A stretch of DNA of 64,000 nucleotides from Fusobacteriaceae bacterium (GTDB lineage: Bacteria > Fusobacteriota > Fusobacteriia > Fusobacteriales > Fusobacteriaceae): assembly GCA_017984315.1 (NCBI GenBank), contig JAGNZR010000001.1, positions 90,231 through 154,230 on the forward strand, written 5' to 3'. Numbering within the stretch: the first letter of the stretch is position 1; the number at the start of each line of letters is the position of its first letter. Of this stretch, positions 17,053-25,870 are shown in pieces. A program made the translations under genes and the position numbers. The notes beneath the pieces were generated by a model, which searched no databases, had not been told where the DNA came from, and worked only from the letters and a program-made list of their open reading frames with translations.

Positions 17053-17184
17053 TTCAACACCTCCATAAGTATAAAAAAATTGTTTCTTAAACCATAAAAA
17101 TGGTTTATATATCCTTAGAAAAAATCTAAGAATTTATTATCACGCTAAAGAAGGTTGCTGAAGACCTTAATTTATGCGCAAATC
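17053..17184 (-). ncRNA. Structured leader of rplU (possible L21 leader)
   Basis: The roughly 130-base transcript leader holds at least three hairpins: AAGGT/ACCTT around CTTCAGCA within an outer GCGC/GCGTG pairing, CTTAGA/TCTAAG, and AAACCAT/ATGGTTT. The position fits autoregulation by L21 as in the Firmicutes L21 leader. Family membership was not verified. Confidence 0.55.
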
Positions 17185-17190
17185 TATATA

Positions 17191-17219
17191 ATGATATCAT
17201 ATTTTATATGTTATGTCAA
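17191..17219 (-). promoter_or_regulatory. Promoter of rplU-prp-rpmA
   Basis: Minus-strand TTGACA (17214-17219) and TATCAT (17191-17196) are separated by 17 bp, close to consensus. Transcription would start about 130 bases before rplU. Confidence 0.8.
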
Positions 17220-17260
17220 TAGAATTAAACAACAGTATAAAATATAATCATACTATTATA

Positions 17261-18469
17261 TTACTTTATATTTTTGACAATTATAGCCGTTCCCATTCCT
17301 CCACCTATACATAATGAAGCAAGTCCATACTCTGAACCTCTCTTTTTCATTTCATGAATAAGTGTTGTTGTAATTCTATTTCCTGATGCACCTAATGGAT
17401 GCCCTATAGCTATAGCTCCACCATTCACATTTGTTTTATCGGCAAACCAATCCATAGTAACTCCACAATCTTTAGACAACTGAGTCATTACTCCTAAAGC
17501 TTGAGCTGCAAAGGCTTCATTAAACTCTATTAAACTTATATCTGATAAATTTAATTCTGCTTTTTTAAGTGCACTTTTAACTGCTGGTACTGGTCCTAAC
17601 CCCATTACAGTAGGATCTACTCCCCCTTGTCCAACTGCTACAAGCTCTACTAATGGTTTTAAGTTGTATTTAGCCACAGCTTCTTCTGATGCCATCAGTA
17701 CAAAACTTGCTCCATCATTTATACCAGAGGCATTTCCTGCTGTCACAACTCCATCTTTTATAAATGCTGGTTTTAGCCCTGCCAATTTCTCTAAAGATGT
17801 CCCTCTATTTGGATATTCATCTGTATCTACAACAACATCCCCTTTTCTACCTTTGATTATAACTGGTACAATTTCATCTTTAAATCTTCCTGAGTCTACA
17901 GCTGCTATAGCTTTTTCCTGTGATTTAATTGCAAAAGTATCTAACTGCTCTCTAGTAAATCCGTACTCTTTTACTATATTTTCTGCTGTTACTCCCATGT
18001 GAATATTGTGAAATGCATCTGTTAGACCATCTATTAATAAAGAATCTACAGCTCTCATATCACCCATTTTATTCCCTAATCTTGTTTTTCCAGAAATAAC
18101 AAATCCAGCTTGTGACATTGATTCTACTCCACCAGCTATAATAAGGTTAGATTCTCCTGATTTAATTTCACTATATGCATTCATTATAGCTTTCATTCCA
18201 CTTCCACATAGAATATTTATAGCATATCCCGGTACTTCCATTGGGATTCCACCAGCCATAGATACTTGTCTACCTATTCCTTGCCCATGACCACCTTGTA
18301 AAACATTTCCAACAATTACCTCATCTATATTAGCTGGATCTATTTTAGTCTCTTCCACTATATTTTTTATTACAACTCCACCTAATTCAGCTGGAGACAC
18401 TCCTGCTAAACTCCCTAAAAAACTTCCTACCGGTGTTCTTTTTGATGATACTATATATACTTTTGACAT
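17261..18469 (-). CDS. thlA: Acetyl-CoA C-acetyltransferase (thiolase)
   Basis: 402 residues. It condenses two acetyl-CoA to acetoacetyl-CoA, or the reverse. The acylated Cys lies in NILCGSGMKA (C88). The His is in GGAIAIGHPLGASG, and the second Cys in ASLCIGGGMG. It is last in the cluster with acyl-CoA dehydrogenase and Etf genes, separated from etfA by about 190 bases containing hairpins, so it may be partly uncoupled from them. It can feed butyrate formation or complete beta-oxidation-like degradation. Confidence 0.94.
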   Translation of the reverse strand: MSKVYIVSSKRTPVGSFLGSLAGVSPAELGGVVIKNIVEETKIDPANIDEVIVGNVLQGGHGQGIGRQVSMAGGIPMEVPGYAINILCGSGMKAIMNAYSEIKSGESNLIIAGGVESMSQAGFVISGKTRLGNKMGDMRAVDSLLIDGLTDAFHNIHMGVTAENIVKEYGFTREQLDTFAIKSQEKAIAAVDSGRFKDEIVPVIIKGRKGDVVVDTDEYPNRGTSLEKLAGLKPAFIKDGVVTAGNASGINDGASFVLMASEEAVAKYNLKPLVELVAVGQGGVDPTVMGLGPVPAVKSALKKAELNLSDISLIEFNEAFAAQALGVMTQLSKDCGVTMDWFADKTNVNGGAIAIGHPLGASGNRITTTLIHEMKKRGSEYGLASLCIGGGMGTAIIVKNIK

Positions 18470-18530
18470 TTTATTCCCTCCATAATATCTAAATTATTAC
18501 TTTTCATATTATTTAACATAATTAACATTA

Positions 18531-18589
18531 TAACAACCCCATTGTGAATCCCTTAATTTAGCAACTAAGAAACCTTAACGGGGTTGTTA
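18531..18589 (-). other. Structured intergenic element between etfA and thlA
   Basis: TAACAACCCC (18531-18540) pairs perfectly with GGGGTTGTTA (18580-18589). The 39-base interior can form a second short helix, CTTA/TAAG. No long T-run follows on either strand. It could be an mRNA processing or stability element, or a leader for thlA. Confidence 0.45.
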
Positions 18590-18600
18590 CTTTGTTATCA

Positions 18601-18628
18601 TTTTTAAATGATTTTTATCATTTAAAAA
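18601..18628. terminator. A/T-rich hairpin after etfA
   Basis: TTTTTAAATGAT (18601-18612) and ATCATTTAAAAA (18617-18628) form a 12-bp perfect stem with a 4-base loop. It lies about 30 bases after the etfA stop. It may terminate or slow transcription before thlA, though it lacks G/C pairs. Confidence 0.5.
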
Positions 18629-18656
18629 CTACTTTTATTTACTTTTTAATATTTTT

Positions 18657-19664
18657 TTATTTTTCTAATTTAGCTTTCTTTAGCTCTTCAACTATTGCTG
18701 GAACTATTTTGTTTGCATCTCCAACAATACCTAAATCCGCTACTCCAAAAATAGGTGCATATTTATCTTTATTTACTGCAATAATAAATTCAGATTCTTC
18801 CATTCCTGCTAAATGCTGAATAGCTCCAGAGATTCCCATTGCAAAATAAACTGCTGGTCTTACAGTCTTTCCTGTTTGTCCAACTTGTCTATCGTGTGGA
18901 ATCCATCCTGCATCTGTTGCTGCTCTTGAAGCAGAAACAACACCATTTACTTCAGAAGCTAAACTCTGTAATTTATTAAAGTTGTCTCCATTACCTATTC
19001 CTCTTCCTCCTGAAACTAATACCCCAGCCTCAGTGATATCTATTTTCTTTCCACCCTCTTTTACAATTTCAAGAAGCTTTACTTTAAATTTTGAACTATC
19101 AAAATTTACTGCGTAATTAATGATCTCCCCTTTTCTTCCTGAAACCACATCTAATCTAGACATAACACCTGGTCTTACAGTAGACATTTGAGGTCTGTGA
19201 TCAGGGCAAATAATAGTTGCCATTAAATTTCCACCAAATGCAGGTCTAGTCATTAATAACTCTCTATTCTCTCCAATCTCTAAAGATGTACAATCTGCAG
19301 TTAATCCTGTTTCTAATCTTCCAGAGATTCTTGGTCCTAAATCTCTACCTATTGTAGTTGCTCCAATTAATAATATTTCAGGTTTATACTCTTTTACTAT
19401 AGCAGTTATTGCTTGAGTATATGCTTCAGTATCATAATTTTTTAGTTCAGGTCTATCCACCATTATAACTCTGTCTGCTCCATTTTCAACTAATTCAGTT
19501 GCAAGTGCAGATGTATTTTCCCCTAAAAGAACTGCTGTTACTCTTTGATCTAATGTTGCTGCTAACTCTGTAGCTTTTCCTATTAATTCTAAAGCTACAT
19601 TTTCTATTTTTCCGTTTCTTTGTTCAGCAAAAACAAATACTCCTCTATATTCATTTAAATTCAT
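18657..19664 (-). CDS. etfA: Electron transfer flavoprotein, alpha subunit
   Basis: 335 residues. It binds FAD and passes electrons between acyl-CoA dehydrogenase and partner carriers. The C-terminal FAD domain has GGRGIGNGDNF, VGQTGKTVRP and GISGAIQHLAGM. It pairs with EtfB encoded upstream and sits beside the acyl-CoA dehydrogenase gene, so a Bcd-Etf complex is likely. Whether it bifurcates electrons to ferredoxin cannot be settled from these motifs alone. Confidence 0.95.
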   Translation of the reverse strand: MNLNEYRGVFVFAEQRNGKIENVALELIGKATELAATLDQRVTAVLLGENTSALATELVENGADRVIMVDRPELKNYDTEAYTQAITAIVKEYKPEILLIGATTIGRDLGPRISGRLETGLTADCTSLEIGENRELLMTRPAFGGNLMATIICPDHRPQMSTVRPGVMSRLDVVSGRKGEIINYAVNFDSSKFKVKLLEIVKEGGKKIDITEAGVLVSGGRGIGNGDNFNKLQSLASEVNGVVSASRAATDAGWIPHDRQVGQTGKTVRPAVYFAMGISGAIQHLAGMEESEFIIAVNKDKYAPIFGVADLGIVGDANKIVPAIVEELKKAKLEK

Positions 19665-19691
19665 AGTTTCGTCTCCCTATCTATTAGATTT

Positions 19692-20477
19692 TTAAATAAT
19701 AAACTTCTCTTTTAACTTGTCTACTATCAATCTTGCTGCTTCTTTAGCATCATGAGGTTCATGTAATTTTCCAGCCTGCTTAGCTCCCTTAGTAAATGAC
19801 TTCTTAACTTTTGTTGGAGAACCTTTTAATCCTAATTTTTCCTCAGCGATAGTTATTTTTGATGTATCCCAAATCTCTACCTCTCTATCAAAAGCCTCTA
19901 CAATTCCAGCAACATGCATATATCTTGGCTTATTAGCTTCTGCTAATACTGTTAATAAAGCTGGTGTTTGAACTTCTAATAAATAATATCCATCTTCAAT
20001 TGCTCTTTTTACTCTTAATGTATCCTTCCCGTTAAACTCAACTTCTTTAGCATAAGAAACTTGAGGTAATCCTAAAAATTCTGCAATTTGAGGTCCTACC
20101 TGTGCAGTATCTCCATCTATAGCTTGTCTTCCAGCTATTACTAAATCATATTTTAATTCGCTAATTGCTGCTGATAAAGCGTGTGATGTTGCAAGAGTAT
20201 CTGCTCCAGCAAATTTTCTATCTGTTAATAATATCGCTCTGTCCGCACCCATAGCTATTGCTTCTCTTAAAGCTAAATCTGCTTGAGGTGGTCCCATTGT
20301 GATAACTGTTATATGAGCTCCAAATTTATCTTTTAATTTTAACGCTTCTTCTAATCCACCTTTATCATCAGGATTTATTATGCTTGGTACTCCATCTCTG
20401 ATCAGTGTTCCAGTAACTGGATCTAATCTGATCTCTGTTGTATCTGGAACTTGTTTAATACACACTACAATATTCAT
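19692..20477 (-). CDS. etfB: Electron transfer flavoprotein, beta subunit
   Basis: 261 residues. It starts MNIVVCIKQVPDT, the EtfB signature, and contains DGDTAQVGPQIAEFLGLPQ, which binds AMP in ordinary Etf and a second FAD in bifurcating Etf. The longer EtfB form with DGDTAQVGPQ is seen in anaerobic Bcd-Etf complexes. It is 44 bases after the acyl-CoA dehydrogenase gene and 27 before etfA, so it is translated with both. Confidence 0.95.
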   Translation of the reverse strand: MNIVVCIKQVPDTTEIRLDPVTGTLIRDGVPSIINPDDKGGLEEALKLKDKFGAHITVITMGPPQADLALREAIAMGADRAILLTDRKFAGADTLATSHALSAAISELKYDLVIAGRQAIDGDTAQVGPQIAEFLGLPQVSYAKEVEFNGKDTLRVKRAIEDGYYLLEVQTPALLTVLAEANKPRYMHVAGIVEAFDREVEIWDTSKITIAEEKLGLKGSPTKVKKSFTKGAKQAGKLHEPHDAKEAARLIVDKLKEKFII

Positions 20478-20521
20478 CTATTTATCCTCCTAAATACCTT
20501 TGAGTTTTTTTACTTTAATTC

Positions 20522-21667
20522 TTATTTCATTATATTTGCAGCAATAACCATTCTTTGAACTTCTGAAGTTCCTTCATAAATTTCTGTTATTTTAGCATCT
20601 CTCATCATTCTTTCAACTGGATATTCTCTTGTATATCCATATCCTCCATGAAGTTGAACTGCTTTAGTTGTTACTTCCATTGCTGTTTCAGCTGCAAATA
20701 GTTTTGCTGTAGCTGCTTCTAATGAATATGGTAATTTAGATTGTTTTTTCCAAGCTGCTTTCATTACTAATAATTTAGCTGATTCTACTTTTGCATACAT
20801 ATCTGCTATTTGGAACTGAGTATTTTGGAATTTTCCAATTGCTTTTCCAAATTGTTTTCTTTCACTTACATACTTGATAGTCTCTTCTAAAGCTCCTTCA
20901 GCAATTCCTAAGGCTTGAGATGCAATTCCTATTCTTCCTCCGTCAAGAGTCATCATAGCAATTTTAAACCCTCTTCCTACAGCTCCTAAAATATTATCTT
21001 TTGGAATTCTGCACTCTTCAAATATTAATTCACATGTTGCCGATGCTCTTATACCTAATTTTTTCTCTTTTTTTCCAATTGAGAACCCTGGTGTCCCTTC
21101 TTCTACAATAAATGCTGAAATCCCTTTTAATCCTTGTGATTTATCAGTCATTGCAAATACTACATACACATGTGCATATCCAGCATTTGTTATAAATATT
21201 TTAGAACCATTTAATACCCACTCATTTGTCTCTTCATCAAATGTAGCAAACGTCTGTTGCCCTGCCGCATCTGTTCCAGCTCCTGCTTCAGTAAGTCCAA
21301 AAGCTCCTAACCATTCCCCAGTTGCCATTTTTGGAAGGTATTTTTGTTTTTGCTCTTCTGTACCGAACTCTAATATTGGAGAAACCCCTAAAGAAGCATG
21401 TGCTGATAATATAACTCCTGTTGTTCCACATACTTTAGATAACTCTTCAACGGCTGTAGCATACATTATTTGGTCTGCTCCTGTTCCTCCATACTGTACA
21501 GGAATATTAATTCCGAAAATCCCAGCTTTCCCCATTTTTTCTACTGTTTCTACTGGAAATCTCTCTTCTTCATCTATTTCAGCAGCTAAAGGTTTAACTT
21601 CATTTTGTGCAAATGTTGTTATCATCTGTTTTAATAGCTCCTGAGATTTAGTTAACATAAACTCCAT
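20522..21667 (-). CDS. bcd: Acyl-CoA dehydrogenase, probably butyryl-CoA type
   Basis: 381 residues, the short-chain length. FGLTEAGAGTDAAGQQ is the FAD/substrate loop, and the catalytic base is the Glu in ITEIYEGTSEVQRM near the C-terminus. QLHGGYGYTREYPVER is the family signature. It reduces crotonyl-CoA-like esters, or oxidises acyl-CoA, with electrons through EtfAB. The direct Etf neighbours favour butyryl-CoA dehydrogenase, but exact chain length is not visible. Confidence 0.9.
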   Translation of the reverse strand: MEFMLTKSQELLKQMITTFAQNEVKPLAAEIDEEERFPVETVEKMGKAGIFGINIPVQYGGTGADQIMYATAVEELSKVCGTTGVILSAHASLGVSPILEFGTEEQKQKYLPKMATGEWLGAFGLTEAGAGTDAAGQQTFATFDEETNEWVLNGSKIFITNAGYAHVYVVFAMTDKSQGLKGISAFIVEEGTPGFSIGKKEKKLGIRASATCELIFEECRIPKDNILGAVGRGFKIAMMTLDGGRIGIASQALGIAEGALEETIKYVSERKQFGKAIGKFQNTQFQIADMYAKVESAKLLVMKAAWKKQSKLPYSLEAATAKLFAAETAMEVTTKAVQLHGGYGYTREYPVERMMRDAKITEIYEGTSEVQRMVIAANIMK

Positions 21668-21718
21668 TTTTTCCTCCTAGATCGTTCTTATTTATATTTT
21701 TTTATTAACTTACAAACT

Positions 21719-22123
21719 TTACTTTTGTAACAGTGTTGCTTTTCCAACTATTACTTGTTTCCCATCTTGATTTGTACAGATAGTACTGCACACCACTCTA
21801 TTTTTTTCTGCTATAAGTTCTATTATTTCAACTGTTGCAGTTATTGTATCACCGATAAATACAGGTGCCATAAATTTTAGCTCCTGCCCCATATAAATAG
21901 CTCCCTCACCTGGAAGCTTTGTTCCTAAAACTGCTGAGATTAACCCACTTACTAAAATACCATGTGCAATTCTCTTCTTAAATATAGTTTTAGATGCATA
22001 CTCCTCGTCCAAATGTACTGGGTTCTTATCTAGACTAATCTCTGCAAATTTATCTATATCCTCTGCTGTAATAGTTTTTGTTACATAGTCAGTCATCCCT
22101 ATTTTTAATTCTGCAAACTTCAT
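21719..22123 (-). CDS. MaoC-type (R)-specific enoyl-CoA hydratase
   Basis: 134 residues, a single hot-dog domain. The hydratase-2 motif is visible: Asp and His in SLDKNPVHLDEEYA, followed by KRIAHGILVSGLIS. It adds water to trans-2-enoyl-CoA to give the (R)-3-hydroxy ester. Butyrate clusters usually carry Crt, which makes the (S) isomer, so its place in front of bcd-etfBA is unusual. Neither crt nor a 3-hydroxyacyl-CoA dehydrogenase lies in the window. It is the first gene, with a GGAGG site and an upstream promoter. Confidence 0.85.
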   Translation of the reverse strand: MKFAELKIGMTDYVTKTITAEDIDKFAEISLDKNPVHLDEEYASKTIFKKRIAHGILVSGLISAVLGTKLPGEGAIYMGQELKFMAPVFIGDTITATVEIIELIAEKNRVVCSTICTNQDGKQVIVGKATLLQK

Positions 22124-22213
22124 AATATTTCCTCCTTATAGCTAAAACAGTATCATATCTCTCTCATAATAATTTTTTTATAATAATAAATGAGAACTGA
22201 TTCTATTTATAAC

Positions 22214-22242
22214 ATTAAACCATATTTTTATTTTTTTTTCAA
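22214..22242 (-). promoter_or_regulatory. Promoter of the maoC-bcd-etfBA operon
   Basis: Minus-strand TTGAAA (22237-22242) and TTTAAT (22214-22219) are 17 bp apart, about 90 bases before the first gene. It faces away from the tandem TetR gene, the usual layout for local control. Confidence 0.6.
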
Positions 22243-22348
22243 TCTTTTTTAGTAATACGTTTTATTTTTTTTCTTTTGGTATAAAAAAAGTACATATCGT
22301 GCTCTAATTTTTTTCTTATATTTTTAAAAATAGATGGGATTATAATTG

Positions 22349-22362
22349 AAAATTTAAATTTT
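22349..22362. promoter_or_regulatory. Possible operator palindrome
   Basis: AAAATTTAAATTTT is a perfect 14-bp palindrome in the divergent gap between the hydratase and the fused TetR gene. The whole 22124-22516 gap is very A/T-rich, so chance is possible. The remaining gap shows only the two promoters. Confidence 0.3.
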
Positions 22363-22447
22363 TATCAGTTGCAATTGAGATTAAAGGGTGATATATTGTT
22401 ATAAAAATGGGAATATATTCATTTTTTTGTTTTTTTATATATTTTAT

Positions 22448-22476
22448 TTTACTTTTTAACCTTATAGTTTTATAAT
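22448..22476 (+). promoter_or_regulatory. Promoter of the tandem TetR gene
   Basis: TTTACT (22448-22453) and TATAAT (22471-22476) are 17 bp apart. The start site would be about 33 bases before the ATG at 22517, with TTGGAGG as ribosome site. Confidence 0.6.
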
Positions 22477-22516
22477 ATAAAAAATATCCTTTTGTCCACT
22501 TGGAGGCAATTACTTT

Positions 22517-23647
22517 ATGAAAAAGCAACAAACTTTAAATAAAATTATAGACACTTCTATTTCTATTTTTTCTAGACTCCCTTATGAAGAGGTAGCTTTA
22601 TCCCAAATTTGTATAGAAGCTGAAATTTCAAATGGGACTATATATAACTATTTTAAATCGAAAGAGGAGATTTTTAAATTTTTATTAGAAGAGACTTGTG
22701 TTAGACTGGAAAAAGCTTTTTCTCAAATTAGTGGAAATAACTTAGAAGAAAAATTAAAAAATTTTATCGAAATCAATTTATATATGGCAAAAAAAGAGTA
22801 TGACCTTATTAAAATTTATAGAGAGGGGCAATATAAATTTATTGAATATGAGCAAAAATTGAGAAAAATTTACATAAGTGCCATTGAAAATATTTACAAT
22901 ACTCAAATAAGTGGGGTACAATACCTTTATATAATGTCTGGAATACGTTTTATAAATGTTGTTTATACTACTTCTAATTTGAAACCTAATATTGATTTTT
23001 TAAGTAAAATTATACTTAATGGTATTTTCAACAATATGAGTTTAGATTTTTCTAAACTTCAAGATCAAACACTTTATACTATAATCCCATTTAATCCTAA
23101 CAATAGAAAAACTCAGCTTTTACACCATGGGGAAAAACTTTTTGGGGAATATGGATATAATAATGTTAAAATTATTGATATTACAAAAAATTCAAATATG
23201 GCAATAGGTACTTTTTACAACTATTTTGAAAAAAAAGAACAGTTTTTAGAGGAGATTACAACACAGCTTTCTAACTCAATACTCTTCTTTTTGGATTTTA
23301 ACAGTAAAAATATCACTAATCTTCTGGAAAAGCACATTAATTATCTATTTTTATTGATAGCTTTTTTTGAAAAATCTCCATATAGATATCAAATAATTAG
23401 AGAATCTGAATTTGTTTCTAGTGAAATATCAAAAGAGTATTTTAATAATTTAGAAAATCTTTACTTAAAATCTTTTGAGGATACAGACTATGATGATGAA
23501 CAAAAAAAATTACTAAGTAACTTTTTAATAGGTATCTCTCATTATATGGGAATAGAATTATTTTTTACTAAAAATATTGCTGAAAAAACAAAAGTATTAG
23601 AACAATTAAGTTATTATTTAATAAATGGAACTAAAAATATAATTTAA
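22517..23647 (+). CDS. Fused double TetR-type regulator
   Basis: 376 residues, about twice a normal TetR protein. The first helix-turn-helix spans residues 8-52, with the recognition helix in NGTIYNYFKSKEEIF. The second spans 199-243, with IGTFYNYFEKKEQFL. Each is followed by a helical ligand/dimer domain (about 60-185 and 250-376). One chain can therefore act as an internal dimer. It is transcribed away from maoC-bcd-etfBA-thlA and is the likely regulator of that operon, sensing a CoA ester or fatty acid by analogy with FadR/PsrA-type proteins. The ligand is unknown. Confidence 0.85.
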   Translation: MKKQQTLNKIIDTSISIFSRLPYEEVALSQICIEAEISNGTIYNYFKSKEEIFKFLLEETCVRLEKAFSQISGNNLEEKLKNFIEINLYMAKKEYDLIKIYREGQYKFIEYEQKLRKIYISAIENIYNTQISGVQYLYIMSGIRFINVVYTTSNLKPNIDFLSKIILNGIFNNMSLDFSKLQDQTLYTIIPFNPNNRKTQLLHHGEKLFGEYGYNNVKIIDITKNSNMAIGTFYNYFEKKEQFLEEITTQLSNSILFFLDFNSKNITNLLEKHINYLFLLIAFFEKSPYRYQIIRESEFVSSEISKEYFNNLENLYLKSFEDTDYDDEQKKLLSNFLIGISHYMGIELFFTKNIAEKTKVLEQLSYYLINGTKNII

Positions 23648-23661
23648 TTTTAACAATAAAA

Positions 23662-23709
23662 AAAATGGAGCCAAAAATTATAAATCAATATAATTTTTGG
23701 CTCCATTTT
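23662..23709. terminator. Shared bidirectional terminator
   Basis: A perfect 21-bp stem (23662-23682 with 23689-23709) with a 6-base loop, containing TGGAGCC and GGCTCCA, is flanked by A and T runs. It ends both the fused TetR gene (+) and the acetyltransferase gene (-). Confidence 0.93.
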
Positions 23710-23985
23710 CTATTTTACTAAATCCTGGTATTCATCAGGATATCTCTCTACCAATACTTTTATAAATGGACATACTGGAATAATTTTCAGATGCTCTCTT
23801 CTTACAAAACCTGCCAATTCATCCATAAGCATTTTTCCTAACCCTTTTCCTTTATATTCCTCATCTACCCAAGTATGATCAATTGAAATAGTATCCTTCC
23901 CTGCCTCTGAATAACATATTTCTGCATAAATATCCCGATTTTTCATATAAAACTTTTGTTCATCTTTGTCGTGAAAAATTTCCAT
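23710..23985 (-). CDS. Small GNAT-fold N-acetyltransferase
   Basis: 91 residues, shorter than a usual GNAT enzyme. It matches the YjdJ-like single-domain group. The acetyl-CoA loop is EEYKGKGLGKMLMDEL, and the ending IIPVCPFIKVLVERYPDEYQDL is typical of that group. The substrate is unknown. It starts after an AGGAGG site, about 55 bases from the tcdA stop, so it could be co-transcribed with tcdA. It ends at the shared hairpin. Confidence 0.82.
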   Translation of the reverse strand: MEIFHDKDEQKFYMKNRDIYAEICYSEAGKDTISIDHTWVDEEYKGKGLGKMLMDELAGFVRREHLKIIPVCPFIKVLVERYPDEYQDLVK

Positions 23986-24040
23986 AATTTTACCTCCTGC
24001 AATAACAAAAAATTTTAATAATGAATTTTAATATTTTTTA

Positions 24041-24751
24041 TTACTCTACTCCACAAATCTCTTTTACTACGTGGCTGGCTATTATTAGTCCCGCTGCTGA
24101 GGGAACAAATGATACACTCCCCACATTGACTTTTTTCTCTCTGCTTCCATTTTCATTTTTTGGTTTTTTAGGAATTTCAACAGAATAAAGTACTTTTACT
24201 TTTGATATTCTTCTATTTTTCAACTCTTTTCTCATAACTCTTGCAAGGGGACAAACCGATGTTTTTGAGATATCAGATATTTTCAGCATCTCTGGATTGA
24301 GTTTATTCCCTGTTCCCATGCATGAAATTACAGGAAATCCCATTTTTTTAGACAGCTCTATTATTTTTAATTTGTGTTTTACTAAATCAATAGCATCAAC
24401 CACATAAGTATATTTAGTATTTTCATTAAAAAATTTATCTGCTGATTCTTCTTCAAACTTTTCTATGTATGAATTTACTTTCACTTGGGGATTTATAGAT
24501 AGTATTCTCTCTTTTATAACCTCTGCTTTATACTTACCAACTTGATTTTGAGTTGCTATTATCTGTCTATTTAAATTAGTTATATCAATAGTATCAAAAT
24601 CAACTACAGTAATTTCACCTAAACCAGTTCTTATTAAAGCTTCTACTACGTACCCTCCAACACCACCTAATCCAAAAACTATTACATGGGAATTTTTAAG
24701 TTTTTCAACACACTCTTTTCCAAGTAATAATTCAACTCTTTGAAACATCAT
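24041..24751 (-). CDS. tcdA: tRNA threonylcarbamoyladenosine dehydratase (ThiF-like)
   Basis: 236 residues. It uses ATP to close the ring of t6A37 on tRNA, giving cyclic t6A. The ThiF/E1 nucleotide loop is HVIVFGLGGVGGYVVEAL, followed by RTGLGEITVVDFDTID. CPLARVMRKELKNR supplies the conserved Cys region. The start is an ATGATG pair, with GGAG 8 bases before it, inside the end of rseP. Another ThiF family member is possible, but length and motifs fit TcdA. Confidence 0.88.
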   Translation of the reverse strand: MMFQRVELLLGKECVEKLKNSHVIVFGLGGVGGYVVEALIRTGLGEITVVDFDTIDITNLNRQIIATQNQVGKYKAEVIKERILSINPQVKVNSYIEKFEEESADKFFNENTKYTYVVDAIDLVKHKLKIIELSKKMGFPVISCMGTGNKLNPEMLKISDISKTSVCPLARVMRKELKNRRISKVKVLYSVEIPKKPKNENGSREKKVNVGSVSFVPSAAGLIIASHVVKEICGVE

Positions 24752-24753
24752 AA

Positions 24754-25788
24754 TTATTTCTCCATCATATTCATAATATCATTCCCAGTTGCATAAATGA
24801 GCATTCCAAATAGAAGCATCATCCCTACAATATGAACTTTTTCTTCTAATTTTTTATCAACTTTTATCCCAATTATCTCCAAAATAACAAAAATTATCCT
24901 TCCACCATCAAGAGCTGGAAATGGCAATAAATTAAATATTCCTATATTAACAGAGAGCATTATTGTCAGCCAAGTAAGGACCTCTAATCCCCCTTTACTT
25001 GCATCTCCTACAACTTTTATAATCCCAATAGGTCCGCTCATATCTGTCCTTTTTAGTTTTCCTGTGACCAGCTGTTTAATTCCAGACAAAGTTTCTTCTA
25101 TTATTCTGTTAAAGACTGTCCCTGAATCTTTGATTGCTTCTATAAATCCATATTTTTCTAATTTAAATTCTGGAATTACTCCTAAATAGTATCTCTTATC
25201 CTCTTCATTATAAGTTAGCCCTATTTCTAAATTAACCTTTTCAATGCCTCTTTCTAGAGAGATTTTCATAGGGGTATCTTTTTGATCACTTTTAGCAACT
25301 TCGTCAATTACTTTGCTGATATCTTCCCACTTTTCTATTTTCTTTCCATTAATCTCTGTAATCTTATCCTGGGGAAATATTTTTTCTATAGATTTACTAT
25401 CTTTACTTATATTTCCTATTACTGCATTAGGATTTTGAATTGATTTACCATTTATAAGTAAAAGAGAGAGTATCAGAATATAAGCTAAAATAAAATTCAT
25501 TGCTACTCCTGCAAATAGAACAATAAATCTCTGTATAGGTGGCTTACTATTGAACCCATCTTCAACTTTACTATCAACTTCCATCCCTTCTATACTTACA
25601 AAACCACCTATGGGAATAGATCTTATAGAGTACACTGTTTTTTCACCTTGATAACTATAAATATAAGGCCCCATCCCTATAGCAAACTCTTGAACCGGCA
25701 TTTTAAAAAATTTCGCTGTTATAAAATGACCAAACTCATGAATTAATACAATTATCCCTAAAACTAATAATGCCAATATTATATTCAC
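24754..25788 (-). CDS. rseP: RseP-type site-2 intramembrane metalloprotease
   Basis: 344 residues. The zinc ligands HEFGH are at 17-21 in the first membrane helix. A single PDZ domain spans about 115-190, and NLLPFPALDGGRI supplies the third ligand near the C-terminus. It cleaves membrane anti-sigma factors and signal-peptide remnants. E. coli RseP has two PDZ domains, and here only one is seen, as in Firmicutes RasP. It lies in the dxr-cdsA-uppS group, the conserved order. Confidence 0.93.
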   Translation of the reverse strand: MNIILALLVLGIIVLIHEFGHFITAKFFKMPVQEFAIGMGPYIYSYQGEKTVYSIRSIPIGGFVSIEGMEVDSKVEDGFNSKPPIQRFIVLFAGVAMNFILAYILILSLLLINGKSIQNPNAVIGNISKDSKSIEKIFPQDKITEINGKKIEKWEDISKVIDEVAKSDQKDTPMKISLERGIEKVNLEIGLTYNEEDKRYYLGVIPEFKLEKYGFIEAIKDSGTVFNRIIEETLSGIKQLVTGKLKRTDMSGPIGIIKVVGDASKGGLEVLTWLTIMLSVNIGIFNLLPFPALDGGRIIFVILEIIGIKVDKKLEEKVHIVGMMLLFGMLIYATGNDIMNMMEK

Positions 25789-25870
25789 TTATTTACCTCT
25801 TTTTTTAATTTTATTATTATATTATATTCAATATTCTAATATACTTCAATATAATAATTAAAATTTAATT

